Shown: piece after piece, positions 41,730 to 53,534 of the stretch
How the letters are laid out: each line of letters opens with the position of its first letter
Position numbering within the stretch: the first letter of the stretch is position 1
Assembly (NCBI GenBank): GCA_000238975.1
Contig: CP002295.1
Coordinates: 186,001 to 250,000 of the forward strand
Origin: Serratia symbiotica str. 'Cinara cedri'
GTDB taxonomy: Bacteria > Pseudomonadota > Gammaproteobacteria > Enterobacterales > Enterobacteriaceae
Direction of reading: 5' to 3'
Length of the DNA: 64,000 nucleotides
Made by a program: the position numbers and the translations under genes
Notes under the pieces: generated by a model
Told to the model about the DNA's origin: nothing
The model's input: the letters and a program-made list of their open reading frames with translations, nothing else
Databases searched by the model: none

Positions 41730-44700
41730 AGGTAATAATAACCGATTTAATTTTTTTGATGGTGCGAAATTAGTAAATATAAGCTAGCATTAGTTTAGAT
41801 TGCTCATGTGCCTATCTTTTTTGTTAAGTTAGCTATATAATGATTGCTATTCATTAGATGGTATATGAAGTACATAAAGAGTTGGTTCTATTAATAAATA
41901 ATTAGTTTTTGATACAACCTTATTAATGCTAACTTATAAAAGCATAATGTACTATGGCGCTATATAAACTATAGCTAGCTTACGTAGTAATACATTAGTT
42001 GAGTTGTATCTAATGTTATTAGCAGTTGTATTGCATGTAAATAGATAAAAAAGTATAAATAGTTAGAGCGTTAATAGCCAGCTAATGGGGTTTGTGTTAC
42101 TGACTATCCAATAACTCTACGGGTTTATTTAATAAGGAAATATTGTAACTTTACACGCTTTAATAATAAACCATAAATTAGTATTTTATTATAAATTTAT
42201 AGTTTCTTTCTTATATAATTAGTCCAGGAATAATTAATAATTATTAAATTTACTGTGGACTTGTTATATTGTATATTTTATATATTTAGTTATGTTTTAT
42301 ATATATTTTTTATTTTAGTTATAGTACATTACTATGTATAGTAAATTATAGTTACATGCTAATATTTTAATTTTTATCAGGTAAATTATATACATTATAA
42401 TATGTAATGAAGTAAGCTTGTATTTGCGAGTTACTTGATGCACATAACATATATTATGTTACCTTTTTTAAAAAAAATGTTCTTTATCTTGTACATAAAG
42501 ATATCCTAAGTATTTTATTAAACTTTTAAAGTTTATTACAATATTAATATTTATAACTGATCTATTAATATTTTTATTTAAACCAAGGAGAGTGAATTTT
42601 CAGATGATTTGCTATAAAATAAAAACACTAATTATACACATACTATAGTTATTTATTGTATTGCAAATTACCTAAATATTATTTTTGTATATCTATTAAA
42701 AATATTTATACAGTATTTATTGGATAAATCTTGAATATATGTGTACTTCATTTGCTCAAGTATTGTTTATTGGAAAATTAGTAAGATAGTATTTTAAATA
42801 CATTAATTAGGCTTAGTATAAGATGTTAGAGAAAATTTTAGATAATCCATGTAATAAAGTTAACTTATTATGTGGTGATGCATATCTTTAATTGCAGTTG
42901 TTGTTCTAATGACTTATTATCATGGATAGCATTTATTAATATTTTTTCTTATTTTCGTAGTTAGATGTTTGTTATAAATCAAGATACTATAGTATAGTGA
43001 GAATAACGAAATGATAGTTGTTTTTAACAAAGTGATTAATGTATAATATTATTATTGTTAGCATTATCATCTACTATGAATACTTCAGTAATCGACAATC
43101 AGTAGATATGCAGATCTAACCATTGCCTTTATCCCTCAGTATCAGTACTGTAGCAAATATCTTATGTAGTGTAGTATTTTAGAATAAAATCCATGTTCAG
43201 ATAAATATATATAGAAAAATTAGTAGGTTGTAGCAACTACTAATCACTGATCAGTATCAGTAAAGACCAAAGGAGTTAATGTACTATCTTGGGCTACTAG
43301 ATCATACTCGCAATATTTTATATTAGTGTTATTATCATCTCGTGCTTAGTGGCTTTTGCTCATATATTATGGTACTTTTATAGATTAAGAGAATATGTAT
43401 TACATGATTATAACAGCAAGCTATCTAATAAGTATTAGATGAGATACTTACTTCTTATTGATATTAATTATATTTTTAACAAAAAATCACATAGCTTGTT
43501 AGCGTCGACCACTTTTGCATAAACTATATAGTATAAATTTAGACATATAAAGTAACTTTTATCCTAATAAAAGTATCTCATTGCATAATGATATAGAGGT
43601 AAACGTTAGAATAAACAGCAAATATAAACATCTCGAGCAGTATTTGCTTGATATATTTTATGCTATTGCTATTAGTTTGATGTGCATTATTATAAGAGCG
43701 CTTAGTTAACACCTAGTATATTTAGGAAAAACCTATATACTATAGACTAGGTCGATATTATTGAACTTTATGGTGATCATAACTACGTAGTCCTTGACTC
43801 TATTTGTACATTATGAGCGTATAAAATTGTTTATACAGTAAACATAGCCTTTATTGCCTATTATTAGGCTCCTTAATTATATTTTGATCATGATTTATAT
43901 GCTAAATAAGTAGAACAGTTACTTACATATAATTTAAAGATAATTAATGATTTATATAAAACATTAATATTTTATATATAATTGATTAAGTGTATCAAAT
44001 ATGTTTTAAACAAGTATGAAAGAAGTTAATAAATAATTCATTTTCATTATTTTTATTTGTATGGTTTAAATTGTTATATGTTATTTATATTTTTTATTTT
44101 ATATTCAATACATATATGAGGTATATCTTATACATATTATAGATTATTAAAATATAAATTATAGGTCGTACTTGATATTAGGTTATAGTATGTTTCATAT
44201 CGATAGTATGTAATACTCTCCTATCTTAAATAAGCTATGATCTATATTTAATCTTATATTTTATACATATGATAATTCATAATATACTTATGCTTAGTTT
44301 TTTAAGAAAAATGTAGGTATCTAAAAATTAATAAAATATATCACATATTTTAATGAGCCTGCTTAATTGATTGGCTATGAACAATGATTTATCGCGTCTC
44401 ATACAATTAGAGAGATATATTATTTATTTTAAGTAATCCTCTTATAATATTATTACGCAAATACTTATAGTCTACGCTAGATGATGTGTTTTTAAGCATT
44501 ACTAATGTTGTGATTATAAATACAATTATATCTATTAGTCTATGAGGTTTATTAATTCTACCTATTATGTATATAGTATTGCATTAGTAATAATGGATTA
44601 TTTTTGTCAATACAGCAAGATAATTATAATATATACGTGTTTATTTTTGATCCTGTAAATTTTCGTATTAAATTATTAAGCATAGTATGTAGCTTAGGTA

Positions 44701-45066
44701 TATGCTTAGAGACATAATTGCTGTTTAGCGTATAAATTATTTATTATTAATTGGTTTTCAGCAGTGACTATGGTTCATTAATTATATTTAATTATGTTCC
44801 ATGTGTATCAGGAGGTTTAGTTACTAAAGTAATAGTTTTTCTTTGTTATCTAGATTATATTAGTAAATTATTTTAATTTAAAATGTTTCTAGGTATATGA
44901 AAGTGTTTAATTCTCTAGTTAGCATAGTATTTATTAAGTATCTCATGATATTAATTTACTATGACAAACTTTGACCTGCCGGATAACATTATGCGACTAT
45001 TTTTATATCTTTGAGCTTATGGTCTTGCTAGAGACTAAGTAAATAATTTGAAGCTGTTTTTATTAT

Positions 45067-45101
45067 TGTCTAAAATACTAAAATATTTTAGGCAGATTTT
45101 T
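45067..45101 (+). terminator. Orphan terminator-like hairpin
   Basis: TGTCTAAAATA pairs with TATTTTAGGCA (11 pairs, one G-U) around CTAAAA and is followed by GATTTTTA. It has the form of an intrinsic terminator but no gene precedes it for over 3 kb, so it is probably a relic of a lost gene. Confidence 0.4.
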
Positions 45102-45189
45102 ACTATATTTATTAAATTATGCAACTACAGCTATCAAGCCACTCAGAATAGATTGTACTTAGTAGTATAGTTTCTAATAATTAGTACTA

Positions 45190-45213
45190 AATATTATCAT
45201 TGAAGATAATATT
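45190..45213. repeat. Inverted repeat, 9-bp arms
   Basis: AATATTATC and GATAATATT around ATTGAA. It lies about 100 bases from the terminator-like hairpin and may belong to the same lost unit. Confidence 0.4.
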
Positions 45214-45299
45214 ATTATACTTTTTGCGGATTATATAGTAAATTAGATAGTTGATATGATGCATCCAAGATTATTGATGTAATTGTATGCAACTTATAT

Positions 45300-45341
45300 T
45301 TAATTATAGATACTAATAATTTAATTATAGATACTAATAAT
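45300..45341. repeat. Perfect tandem duplication, 21 bp x 2
   Basis: The unit beginning TTAATTATAGATACTAATAA at 45300 is repeated exactly from 45321. It has the same 21-base period as the duplications at 9478 and 11263. Confidence 0.88.
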
Positions 45342-46522
45342 AGGATTATTCCATTTTATTATGATGTTATTGATCTGCTAGTAACAATCGAGTAGATGTT
45401 TTTATTTATATTATTTAGTAGCCTTTTAGTATATTTAAGGTAATGCTTAAATTAAATTTGTCTCTTAATTATAGAGAATATTAATTATAGTTCGTGCAGA
45501 GTATATATGTAGTAACATGACTATAAGTATAGTCCTTATTATTTTTTATAATATTAGTAACTGTATATATTTATATCTTATATTGCTATAGTATAGTGCA
45601 TTGGTGCCTTATCAGTTTGTATTACTTTGTTTTGTATTATACGAGTATCTCTAGTTAATATTTATTACCTTATAGTCTGAATATAAATCATGTTTCTAAA
45701 AAAATAATATGAGCCTATTATTTTCTCTAAACCTTATGCATAACAAAACATCTACTCAGGGTTTTATAATTTAATAACTTACAGTAACGGTATTACCCAT
45801 TGAGCATTTTTCTATCACTAATATTTATACTTTTACTTAGTGCACTGCTTGTATTAAAATGCAGCCATAAATTATATGAAATTTACTAAAAAGTAATTTT
45901 ATACAATGAGATACTTTGTGAGTAATTTATTAAAAATTTATAAATAAATATGTATCATTGTATAATAATGTGATTATTAGTGTTTAGGGTATCGAAGCTA
46001 TAGGATTTTAGATATTTTGTAAGCCAGACATCGCAAGTATTGTATTAATGTAGTTTTTGAATTATTGATGTTTTTATAGGATGCAAATTATTAATATAAT
46101 GACAATAATATAGATATTATGTTAGATATATAGCTATATTATAGCTGTGGGCACAGTGGTATAGTTTATATCCGTTATTTTATTATGCTTTTACCTGCTA
46201 TACGTGCGTTTTAGTTAAAATTAGTTACTAATTAGACTGTTTAGATGTTATTTATTATAAAGGCTATATTGAATAAATATATGATAAGATTCTTGCTAAT
46301 TTATGATTAATATTAATTATATCGCATAATTATTTAATGAGTGTGAATTTAAATAAAAATGATTATCTATATTTTGTTATATTATTAACAATAAAGATGT
46401 TACTAACAATGAAGTAAAATAGTACTGTCTTCTAGATAGATTGTTGAGAAATTTATAGCTATGATAACTAAAAATTATTAATATTTTTTAATATTATAGT
46501 ATTAGTGGTTCCAATCTATATT

Positions 46523-46553
46523 ATAGGTTTTATAGGTTTTATAGGTTTTATAG
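46523..46553. repeat. Tandem repeat ATAGGTTTT x 3.4
   Basis: Three perfect 9-base copies at 46523, 46532 and 46541 and a partial fourth. A microsatellite-like slippage product. Confidence 0.88.
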
Positions 46554-47092
46554 TGCTATACCATCAAGATAACTAGTTATGCTAACTAATTATCTATAGT
46601 GTTAGATACGGTTGTGTAGTTATTGATGATTGATCGTTTTATAAAGGGTTCCTGTAGATAATAAAATATGTTGCATTAAATAACTATTATAAGACCAATT
46701 GATAGTATTTATCATTACTATATGCTTAAATTAAAAATTTTTTTATTTATATTTAGTAAAATATTAGATATTAACAATAACTTTAAATTCTATTTTTTTT
46801 TGTGAAAATTATATTGTATCTATATTATTGTATTATAATCATGCTAGGTAAAATACTGGTTAAGGAGCTATTGACTTGTTCAGTGGGCAATAGGCTATGT
46901 CTGGGTTTCTTGTCTGAGCATTTTATTAATTTCTTTATGTAAACGAGGAGACTATTATCTTTAATAATATCAATCGTACTATGTTTATTTTATCTATCTT
47001 AAATATTAACAGATGTTAATAAGGTTTTTATTATGGATTCTATCGCTTTACTTTAAATATGTTTGATGGCGTGAAGAGTAACTAACTAGCTC

Positions 47093-47335
47093 ATGTTCTT
47101 TACTGTAAAGAATAATAGATGTAATCTAATTTTTTTAATTTACACACAAAACACCAGCAGTGATTGCTTGCAGCAATCTGAATTTTTTTTGATTTTTTTG
47201 GGAGATAGCCTATGCCTTATATTGAAAATAGCAGAATTTTACTCTGATCCAGATAGATTAGTTCTAGGACCAGGATTAGCTAAATTACACAGATCGTATA
47301 AACTTAAGTGGAAATTACAGCTAAGTTATGATTAA
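47093..47335 (+). other. Unassigned open frame of 80 codons
   Basis: I do not recognise the product. The frame opens with ATG at 47093. Its second half (about residues 45-80, with SDPDRLVLGPGLAKLHRSYK) has a more protein-like composition and higher GC than anything nearby. A strong-looking GGGAGATAGCCTATG at 47200-47214 starts a different frame that ends after 11 codons. It could be a fragment of a decayed gene with a frameshift, or chance. No promoter is evident. Confidence 0.25.
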
Positions 47336-48414
47336 CAATATCTGCTTTAGTTATGATTATACTATGTTTTTTTTAGTGACAAATATTTTATATAAACATA
47401 AACTTATATTTGCTTGCACGATATTTTAGGGTATTATTTAGATGTTTGAAAAATAGATTTTTTAAAAAAATTTTTTAAATATAATGATTGTTATATATAA
47501 TTAAAGTGTATTTATCATTTTATCATTTCGGTAGAATGATTAGGTGAATAGCGTAGGTATGCTATAAGATTATCGTATAAAATATGTATTTAGATATTAA
47601 TATCATTAGCAAATATCGAGTAATATTGTATTAGCATCATTTGACTATATGTAACTTTAAGGAGTCTTATTATTTGATAATGTAAATTTACTTAGATAAT
47701 TTATATCTGTACTTGCTTAAGTAGCAGTAAGCACTGATTTAGTAATAATAGCAATTAGTAATATACTAAAATTATGTATATTTATATCTAAGATTAGATA
47801 CTGACTGTTATTTATTTTTTAATAACTACCTTCATATATTTAAATAATTTTTATATATTTAAATGCAATTAATAATAGCTAAAATTGCATTAATTATAAA
47901 ATACATTAAAATAATTAAGTTGGTTTAGTATTATGCTTATTTTGCTAAAATACGATAATAATATAATTATGTGAAATTATATAAAATTATTTAGGAAAAA
48001 TATTATTAATATTATTAGATTTATAGAATTTCAGATAAATATATTGAAATAATATTTCAGCATGTATAGTTTTGTTAGGTAGATGATACTTAATTTTACT
48101 GGTTTTCAAATAGTTAAAATATTATTTAAGTATTATTAATTTAGTGTATATGAATTGATCATGCATCGCATAATAGGGTGTATTTATTATTTTATAATGA
48201 CACGGGATATAAAAATATACTATAGTATAAGATATTGATAATATAATATTATATTATAAAGTCATAAACTTTATTAATGTATTAAACTGTAAATTAGATT
48301 ATTTTTTAATGGTAAATGAATATACGTATTATAATATTAACTATAAATATTTAGTAGATAATATTTATTATACATATTCATGTAATAAATATTGCTAAAG
48401 AGATTCACTCTAGC

Positions 48415-48444
48415 TTGACAAAGTTTTCATATCATATGTATACT
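48415..48444 (+). promoter_or_regulatory. Consensus sigma-70 promoter upstream of the dcw cluster
   Basis: A perfect TTGACA at 48415-48420 and TATACT at 48439-48444 with an 18-base spacer. It is the best sigma-70 promoter I see in the window. It lies about 540 bases before rsmH, where mraZ and its promoter lie in E. coli, and may drive the whole division cluster. Confidence 0.6.
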
Positions 48445-48474
48445 ATATATACTATACGTATATTAATTATTCAA

Positions 48475-48527
48475 ACTACTTTAGTTGAATTGATGGATAT
48501 ATCAATGTAATCGAATGATAAAGTAGT
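48475..48527 (+). repeat. Nested hairpin in the dcw leader
   Basis: The outer arms ACTACTTTA (48475-48483) and TAAAGTAGT (48519-48527) are perfectly complementary. Inside, ATTGAT (48489-48494) pairs with ATCAAT (48501-48506). It begins about 25 bases after the predicted transcription start. Confidence 0.55.
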
Positions 48528-48623
48528 GGTAAATTATAGATATTTTGTAGCTAACTGACGTTTAGTTGTCATATTGAAGGTAAATTTATGGCCCATTAGG
48601 ATTTGCTGGATAAGGAAACTTCA

Positions 48624-48646
48624 GGTCTATATAAAGCTTATAGACC
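48624..48646 (+). repeat. Perfect 8-bp hairpin in the dcw leader
   Basis: GGTCTATA and TATAGACC around a 7-base loop TAAAGCT. A U-run (48662-48668) follows 15 bases later, too far for a standard terminator. Confidence 0.5.
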
Positions 48647-48985
48647 ACTATCAGCCCTTACTTTTTTTACCTTAAAGGGGTAAAATGACATTAAAGTTGT
48701 TTCATATGTATAATAGTATGAATACTGCTGCAAACTACGTTTAGTGGTATTTTTGAGATATCTATGTTCATAAGTATAATATGGGATAGATCGTACTGGT
48801 GTATTATTAGCTGCTAGTCAGTGTGCGTATACTAAATAAGTGATGCTGGTCAGACAGTTTAGTTATATAAACTGTGGGGATAGAGAGATCTGGTATTTAT
48901 AAGTCAAGGATGATATCGATACTAATAGTTACCCTAGTAAACTGTAAACTAGTTATGAGTAGCTATAGAATTTATTGCTATAAGT

Positions 48986-49927
48986 ATGTTAAAAAGTTAT
49001 AAACATGCTCCGGTATTCTTAGAGCAAGCAGTTCATGGTTTAAATATTTGCAGTAATGGTATATATATCGATAGTACTTTTGGGCGAGGTGGCCACTCTC
49101 GTTTAATTCTATCCCAACTAGGGATAAAAGGTCAATTACTAGCAATTGACCGTGATTCTCAGGCTATTAAAGCTGCTAAATGTATTAATGATTCTCGATT
49201 TAGCATCATACACGGTTCTTTTTCCAAGTTGTTAGACTATGCGCAAGAACGTAATTTAATAGGGAAAATTAATGGTATCTTATTTGATTTAGGTGTTTCT
49301 TCGCCGCAGCTAGATGATGCGAAACGTGGTTTTTCTTTTATACATGATGGCCCCTTAGATATGCGCATGGACCAATCTACCGGATTATCTGCTGCTGAAT
49401 GGCTGATGAAGGCAGGGGTCGAAGATATTGCCTGGGTCTTGAAAACCTTTGGTGAAGAACGTTTAGCCAAACGCATTGCGCAAGCTATAGTTAAAAGTAA
49501 TTGTGTGAAACCAATAACTCGTACAAGGCAACTTGCTACTTTGATAGCCGATGTTAGCTTAATCAGGAAAAGACGTAAACATCCTGCAACACGAAGCTTT
49601 CAGGCAATCCGGATATATATTAATAATGAGCTAGAAGAAATAAAACAGGCGCTCAATAGCTCGTTAGACATTTTGGCCCCTCAGGGCCGTTTATCTATTA
49701 TTAGTTTTCATTCATTGGAAGACCGTATTGTTAAGCATTTTATACGTTATCATAGTCGTGGTCCGCAAGTACCAGCTGGTATACCATTAACCGAATGGCA
49801 ATTACGTAGTATGGACGTTCGAAAGCTAAAAGCATTAGGTAAAATAATGCCCACAGAAGCTGAAGTGGTAGGAAATCCGCGGTCACGTAGCTCAGTATTA
49901 CGTATTGCACAAAGGGTACTAGCATGA
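48986..49927 (+). CDS. rsmH: 16S rRNA m4C1402 methyltransferase
   Basis: SAM-dependent enzyme (formerly MraW) that N4-methylates C1402 of 16S rRNA. The 313 residues equal the E. coli length. It begins [16 protein letters not shown], like E. coli MMENYKHTTVLLDEAV. The SAM site is [13 protein letters not shown] near residues 31-43 and AIDRD near 54. [19 protein letters not shown] and [13 protein letters not shown] are conserved. It is the first retained gene of the dcw cluster because mraZ is gone. Its stop overlaps the ftsL start in ATGA. Confidence 0.98.
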   Translation: MLKSYKHAPVFLEQAVHGLNICSNGIYIDSTFGRGGHSRLILSQLGIKGQLLAIDRDSQAIKAAKCINDSRFSIIHGSFSKLLDYAQERNLIGKINGILFDLGVSSPQLDDAKRGFSFIHDGPLDMRMDQSTGLSAAEWLMKAGVEDIAWVLKTFGEERLAKRIAQAIVKSNCVKPITRTRQLATLIADVSLIRKRRKHPATRSFQAIRIYINNELEEIKQALNSSLDILAPQGRLSIISFHSLEDRIVKHFIRYHSRGPQVPAGIPLTEWQLRSMDVRKLKALGKIMPTEAEVVGNPRSRSSVLRIAQRVLA

Positions 49928-50244
49928 CCAGTGATCAACGTAATGGCCTAATAGGGGCGATTAGCAATGATATGTTGTGTACTGCTAAAATTCCACTTAT
50001 GTTACTTATTTTAGTATTAGTTTCTGCTATTTTTGTGGTCACAACTGTATATCATACCCGTCTACTTATTGCTGCGCGTGAGGAGTTAGTATTAGAGCGT
50101 AACGCATTAGATATTGAGTGGCGTAATCTAATTTTAGAAGAGAATGTTCTTGGTGATCATAGCCGAATTGAGCATATTGCTATTGAAAAAATGCAGATGC
50201 AACATGTTGATTTATTTCAGGAAAATATCATTATTAAACAATAA
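49924..50244 (+). CDS. ftsL: Cell division protein FtsL
   Basis: Bitopic membrane protein of the FtsQBL complex that activates FtsWI at the septum. The 106 residues are 15 fewer than in E. coli (121); the missing part is the N-terminal cytoplasmic tail, and the present start matches an internal Met of the E. coli protein. The membrane segment is about residues 23-42 ([19 protein letters not shown]). The periplasmic coiled coil follows with [19 protein letters not shown], almost identical to E. coli. It overlaps rsmH by four bases. Confidence 0.96.
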   Translation: MTSDQRNGLIGAISNDMLCTAKIPLMLLILVLVSAIFVVTTVYHTRLLIAAREELVLERNALDIEWRNLILEENVLGDHSRIEHIAIEKMQMQHVDLFQENIIIKQ

Positions 50245-50296
50245 AAAATTTTACTTTAATACCGCTTCAATGCTAATGTAGTAGGAAAGAAACCGC

Positions 50297-52060
50297 ATGA
50301 AAGCCGCGCGTGTCGGTAAACTAAAACGCCAAAAATATCAGACTAGCTTTGTTAGCTGGCGTTTCACCTTGTTGCGTACCTGTATTTTAATAACCCTATC
50401 GGGATTGATTCTACGTTTAGCTTATTTACAAGTAATTAGTCCCGAGCGTTTAGTTAAAGAAAGTGATCTACTATCGCTACGCGTACAGGAAGTACCTACT
50501 GCACGTGGTATAATTAGTGATAGGGCGGGTCGACCATTGGCTGTTAGCGTTCCTGCTAATGCTATCTGGGCAGATCCTAAAGAGCTAATTTCGCATGGCG
50601 GTATTACCTTCGATAGTCGTTGGCAAGCACTTTCTGACGCACTGAATATCCCACTTAGTCAAATTTCTATTCGCATTAATTTAGCCCCTAAAGGCCGCTT
50701 CGTCTATTTAGCAAGACAGGTTAATCCAGAGGTTGGTGATTATATTCATAAGCTTAAGTTACCAGGAATTTTTTTAAGTCAGGAATCGCGCCGTTATTAT
50801 CCAACTGGTCAGGTAACTTCGCATATTATTGGTATAACAAATATTGATGGCCAAGGTATTGAGGGTGCTGAGAAGAGTTTCGATCGTTGGTTAACTGGGC
50901 AACCAGGTGAGAGAACTGTACGCAAAGACCGCTATGGTCGGGTGATTGAAGATATTTCTTTTATAGAAAGTAAGGCGGCACATAATTTAGCATTAAGTAT
51001 AGATGAGCGTCTACAGGCGATAGTATATCGTGAAATAAATCATGCTGTTAATTTCAATAAGGCGCAATCTGGTACTGCTGTATTGATTGACGTGAGTACT
51101 GGTGAAGTGCTGGCAATGGCTAATAGTCCATCTTACAACCCTAATAATAAGGCCAATGCTTTACAGGATACTATGCGTAACCGTGCTATCACTGATATGT
51201 TTGAGCCTGGTTCTACTGTAAAGCCGATGGTAGTAATGACCGCATTGCAGTATGGTGTAGTAAAAGCAAATAGTCTATTAAATACCCTTCCTTATAATAT
51301 TCAGGGTCATGACATTAAAGACGTGGTCCGCTATGAGGAGTTATCAGTAACTGGTATTTTACAGAAGTCAAGTAATGTTGGTGTATCTAAACTTGCTTTA
51401 GCAATGCCATCTTCAGCTTTAGTGGATACTTACTCGCGTTTTGGACTGGGACAGGCTACTAACTTAGGGTTGGTTGGGGAAAGTAGTGGTATATACCCTA
51501 AAAGACAACAGTGGTCCGATATAGAGAGGGCTACTTTTTCTTTTGGCTATGGACTTATGGTAACGCCGTTACAGTTGGCGCGAGTTTATGCGACGATTGG
51601 TAGTTTAGGTGTGTATCGTCCACTATCTATTCTTAAGGTTGATTCTCCAGTAGCTGGTGTTCGTGTTTTTTCTGAATCTGTTGTACGCACTGTAGTTCAT
51701 ATGATGGAAAGTGTAGCTTTGCCTGGGGGGGGTGGAGTGAAGGCCGCGATTAAAGGTTATCGAATTGCCATTAAAACTGGTACGGCCAAAAAAGTTGGCT
51801 CAGATGGCAAATATATTAGTCGTTATATTGCTTATACTGCTGGTGTTGCGCCTGCAACTCAACCTCGTTTTGCTTTAGTGGTAGTTATAAATGACCCACA
51901 AGGTGGGAAGTATTATGGTGGGGTAATTTCTGCGCCAGTTTTTGGGGCTATTATGGGAAGTGTATTGCGTATAATGAATATTAAGCCAGATGCGTTGCTA
52001 GTTGGTGATGAACAGGCATTAGTAATTAATAAGAAAGAGGGGTTAGGTGTTAGATCGTAA
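50297..52060 (+). CDS. ftsI: Peptidoglycan transpeptidase FtsI (PBP3)
   Basis: Septal transpeptidase working with FtsW. The 587 residues compare with 588 in E. coli. The single membrane segment lies near 24-43 ([19 protein letters not shown]). The pedestal domain has [15 protein letters not shown]. The catalytic motifs are Ser306 in EPGSTVKP (SxxK), SSN in QKSSNVG and KTG in AIKTGTAKK. The C-terminal tail ([11 protein letters not shown]) resembles that removed by Prc in E. coli. It lies 52 bases after ftsL, preceded by AGGAAAG, and overlaps murE by 14 bases. Confidence 0.98.
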   Translation: MKAARVGKLKRQKYQTSFVSWRFTLLRTCILITLSGLILRLAYLQVISPERLVKESDLLSLRVQEVPTARGIISDRAGRPLAVSVPANAIWADPKELISHGGITFDSRWQALSDALNIPLSQISIRINLAPKGRFVYLARQVNPEVGDYIHKLKLPGIFLSQESRRYYPTGQVTSHIIGITNIDGQGIEGAEKSFDRWLTGQPGERTVRKDRYGRVIEDISFIESKAAHNLALSIDERLQAIVYREINHAVNFNKAQSGTAVLIDVSTGEVLAMANSPSYNPNNKANALQDTMRNRAITDMFEPGSTVKPMVVMTALQYGVVKANSLLNTLPYNIQGHDIKDVVRYEELSVTGILQKSSNVGVSKLALAMPSSALVDTYSRFGLGQATNLGLVGESSGIYPKRQQWSDIERATFSFGYGLMVTPLQLARVYATIGSLGVYRPLSILKVDSPVAGVRVFSESVVRTVVHMMESVALPGGGGVKAAIKGYRIAIKTGTAKKVGSDGKYISRYIAYTAGVAPATQPRFALVVVINDPQGGKYYGGVISAPVFGAIMGSVLRIMNIKPDALLVGDEQALVINKKEGLGVRS

Positions 52061-53534
52061 TTTACGTGATTTACTTGCTCCCTGGGTGCCATCAGCACCT
52101 AGCTGTATGCTGCGAGAAATGATCTTAGATAGTCGTAATGCTGCTCCCGGCGATTTATTTATTGCTGTTGTGGGTAATCATAAAGACGGTCGTTATTATA
52201 TCCCAGAGGCTATTATCAGGGGTGTTTCTGCTGTGATTGCGGAAGCTAATAGTGAGACCCCAGATGGTACTATTATTAAAATGCACGGTGTGCCTATTAT
52301 TTATCTTAAAAAAGTGAATGAGCGCCTTTCCTTTTTAGCTGGGTGTTTTTATCGCCACCCGGGTTATCGTCTACAATTAGTTGGCGTGACTGGTACTAAT
52401 GGTAAAACTACTACTAGCCAGCTATTAGCACAATGGAGTGAATTACTGGGTGAAACTAGTGCGGTAATGGGTACTATTGGTAATGGTTTGCTTAATTTTC
52501 TTAGCTCGACTAATAACACCACTAGCTCCGCGGTAGATCTTCAGCGTCAATTAAATGATTTGGCTAATAAAGGAGCGACATTCGCTGCTCTAGAGGTGTC
52601 TTCTCATGGGTTAGTGCAACATCGGGTAGCTGCGCTGCCATTTACTGCTGCAGTTTTTACTAATCTAAGCTCTGACCATATGGATTATCACGGTAATATG
52701 AGTAATTATGAAGAGGCTAAGTGGACGTTATTTACTAGGCATAACGTGAGTCAGATGATCATTAATGCTGATGACCAGATTGGACGACATTGGCTGAGTA
52801 AATTACCAGATGCAGTGGTAGTCACCATGCAGAATAATCTATCGCTTAATCGCCACGATCGCTGGCTTAAAGCTACTAAAATTAGCTATCACAAAAATAA
52901 TATTATCCTCTGCTTCACTTCCAGTTGGGGTGAAGGTGAAATTGTAAGTAAGTTAATGGGTCTATTTAATATTAATAACTTACTACTAGCTTTAGCGACG
53001 CTGTTAGCATTGGGTTATCAACTTGATGAATTAATAGAAACTAGCAGTTATCTGCAACCAGTATGTGGTCGGATGGAAGTATTTAGTTCACCAGGCAGAG
53101 CAACTGTAGTTGTAGATTATGCCCACACACCAGATGCATTAAAAAAATCACTGGAAGTAGCACGTAAATATTGCCGCGGTAGGTTATGGTGTGTCTTCGG
53201 TTGTGGTGGTGATCGCGATAAAAGTAAGCGGATATTGATGGGCAGGATTGCTGAGCAATATTCTGATCAAGTGGTGATTACTGACGATAATCCACGTACC
53301 GAAGAACCTGGTGTTATTATTAATGATATTTTAGCTGGTCTTTTGGATATGGAGCGAGCTCTGGTGATACAGGGTCGAGCAAAGGCTGTAACTAGCGCTA
53401 TCACGCTAGCGCAAGAACATGATGTTGTACTCATTGCGGGTAAAGGCCATGAAAATTATCAATTAGTAGGTAATAGATATCTGGAATATTCTGATCGCGT
53501 TATTGTTGCTAGATTGTTGGGCCAGACAATATGA
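52047..53534 (+). CDS. murE: UDP-MurNAc-tripeptide synthetase (meso-DAP adding)
   Basis: Cytosolic Mur ligase that adds meso-diaminopimelate to UDP-MurNAc-L-Ala-D-Glu. The 495 residues equal E. coli MurE. The P-loop [11 protein letters not shown] lies near residues 111-121. DNPRTEEP near 413 carries the DNPR motif that specifies diaminopimelate rather than lysine, which fits the retained dapB. The start is GTG at 52047 with GAGGGG upstream, giving (M)[14 protein letters not shown] as in E. coli ([14 protein letters not shown]). It overlaps ftsI by 14 and murF by four bases. Confidence 0.98.
   Translation: MLDRNLRDLLAPWVPSAPSCMLREMILDSRNAAPGDLFIAVVGNHKDGRYYIPEAIIRGVSAVIAEANSETPDGTIIKMHGVPIIYLKKVNERLSFLAGCFYRHPGYRLQLVGVTGTNGKTTTSQLLAQWSELLGETSAVMGTIGNGLLNFLSSTNNTTSSAVDLQRQLNDLANKGATFAALEVSSHGLVQHRVAALPFTAAVFTNLSSDHMDYHGNMSNYEEAKWTLFTRHNVSQMIINADDQIGRHWLSKLPDAVVVTMQNNLSLNRHDRWLKATKISYHKNNIILCFTSSWGEGEIVSKLMGLFNINNLLLALATLLALGYQLDELIETSSYLQPVCGRMEVFSSPGRATVVVDYAHTPDALKKSLEVARKYCRGRLWCVFGCGGDRDKSKRILMGRIAEQYSDQVVITDDNPRTEEPGVIINDILAGLLDMERALVIQGRAKAVTSAITLAQEHDVVLIAGKGHENYQLVGNRYLEYSDRVIVARLLGQTI

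Larger units (their letters stand above)
41730..48414. other. Largest gene desert, between thiB and the dcw cluster
   Basis: About 6.7 kb of AT-rich DNA without a recognisable gene. E. coli carries sgrR, setA, leuDCBA, leuO, ilvIH, cra and mraZ between thiB and rsmH; I found no trace of them. It contains a terminator-like hairpin (45067-45101), a 9-bp hairpin (45190-45213), tandem repeats at 45300-45341 and 46523-46553, and one open frame of 80 codons at 47093-47335. Confidence 0.8.
48445..48985 (+). other. Structured leader before rsmH
   Basis: 541 bases between the promoter and rsmH. No mraZ frame can be recognised. Three hairpins occur in order: a nested one at 48475-48527 (ACTACTTTA/TAAAGTAGT enclosing ATTGAT/ATCAAT), a perfect 8-bp one at 48624-48646 (GGTCTATA/TATAGACC) and TTTTACC/GGTAAAA at 48665-48685. 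The part around 48590-48690 is richer in GC than the desert. It may be a long 5' leader or a separate small RNA. Confidence 0.45.

Noticed and set aside
48700-48985. Remnant of mraZ before rsmH
   Set aside because: Translations in all three forward frames show no MraZ motif and no C-terminal match; the region is called a leader instead.
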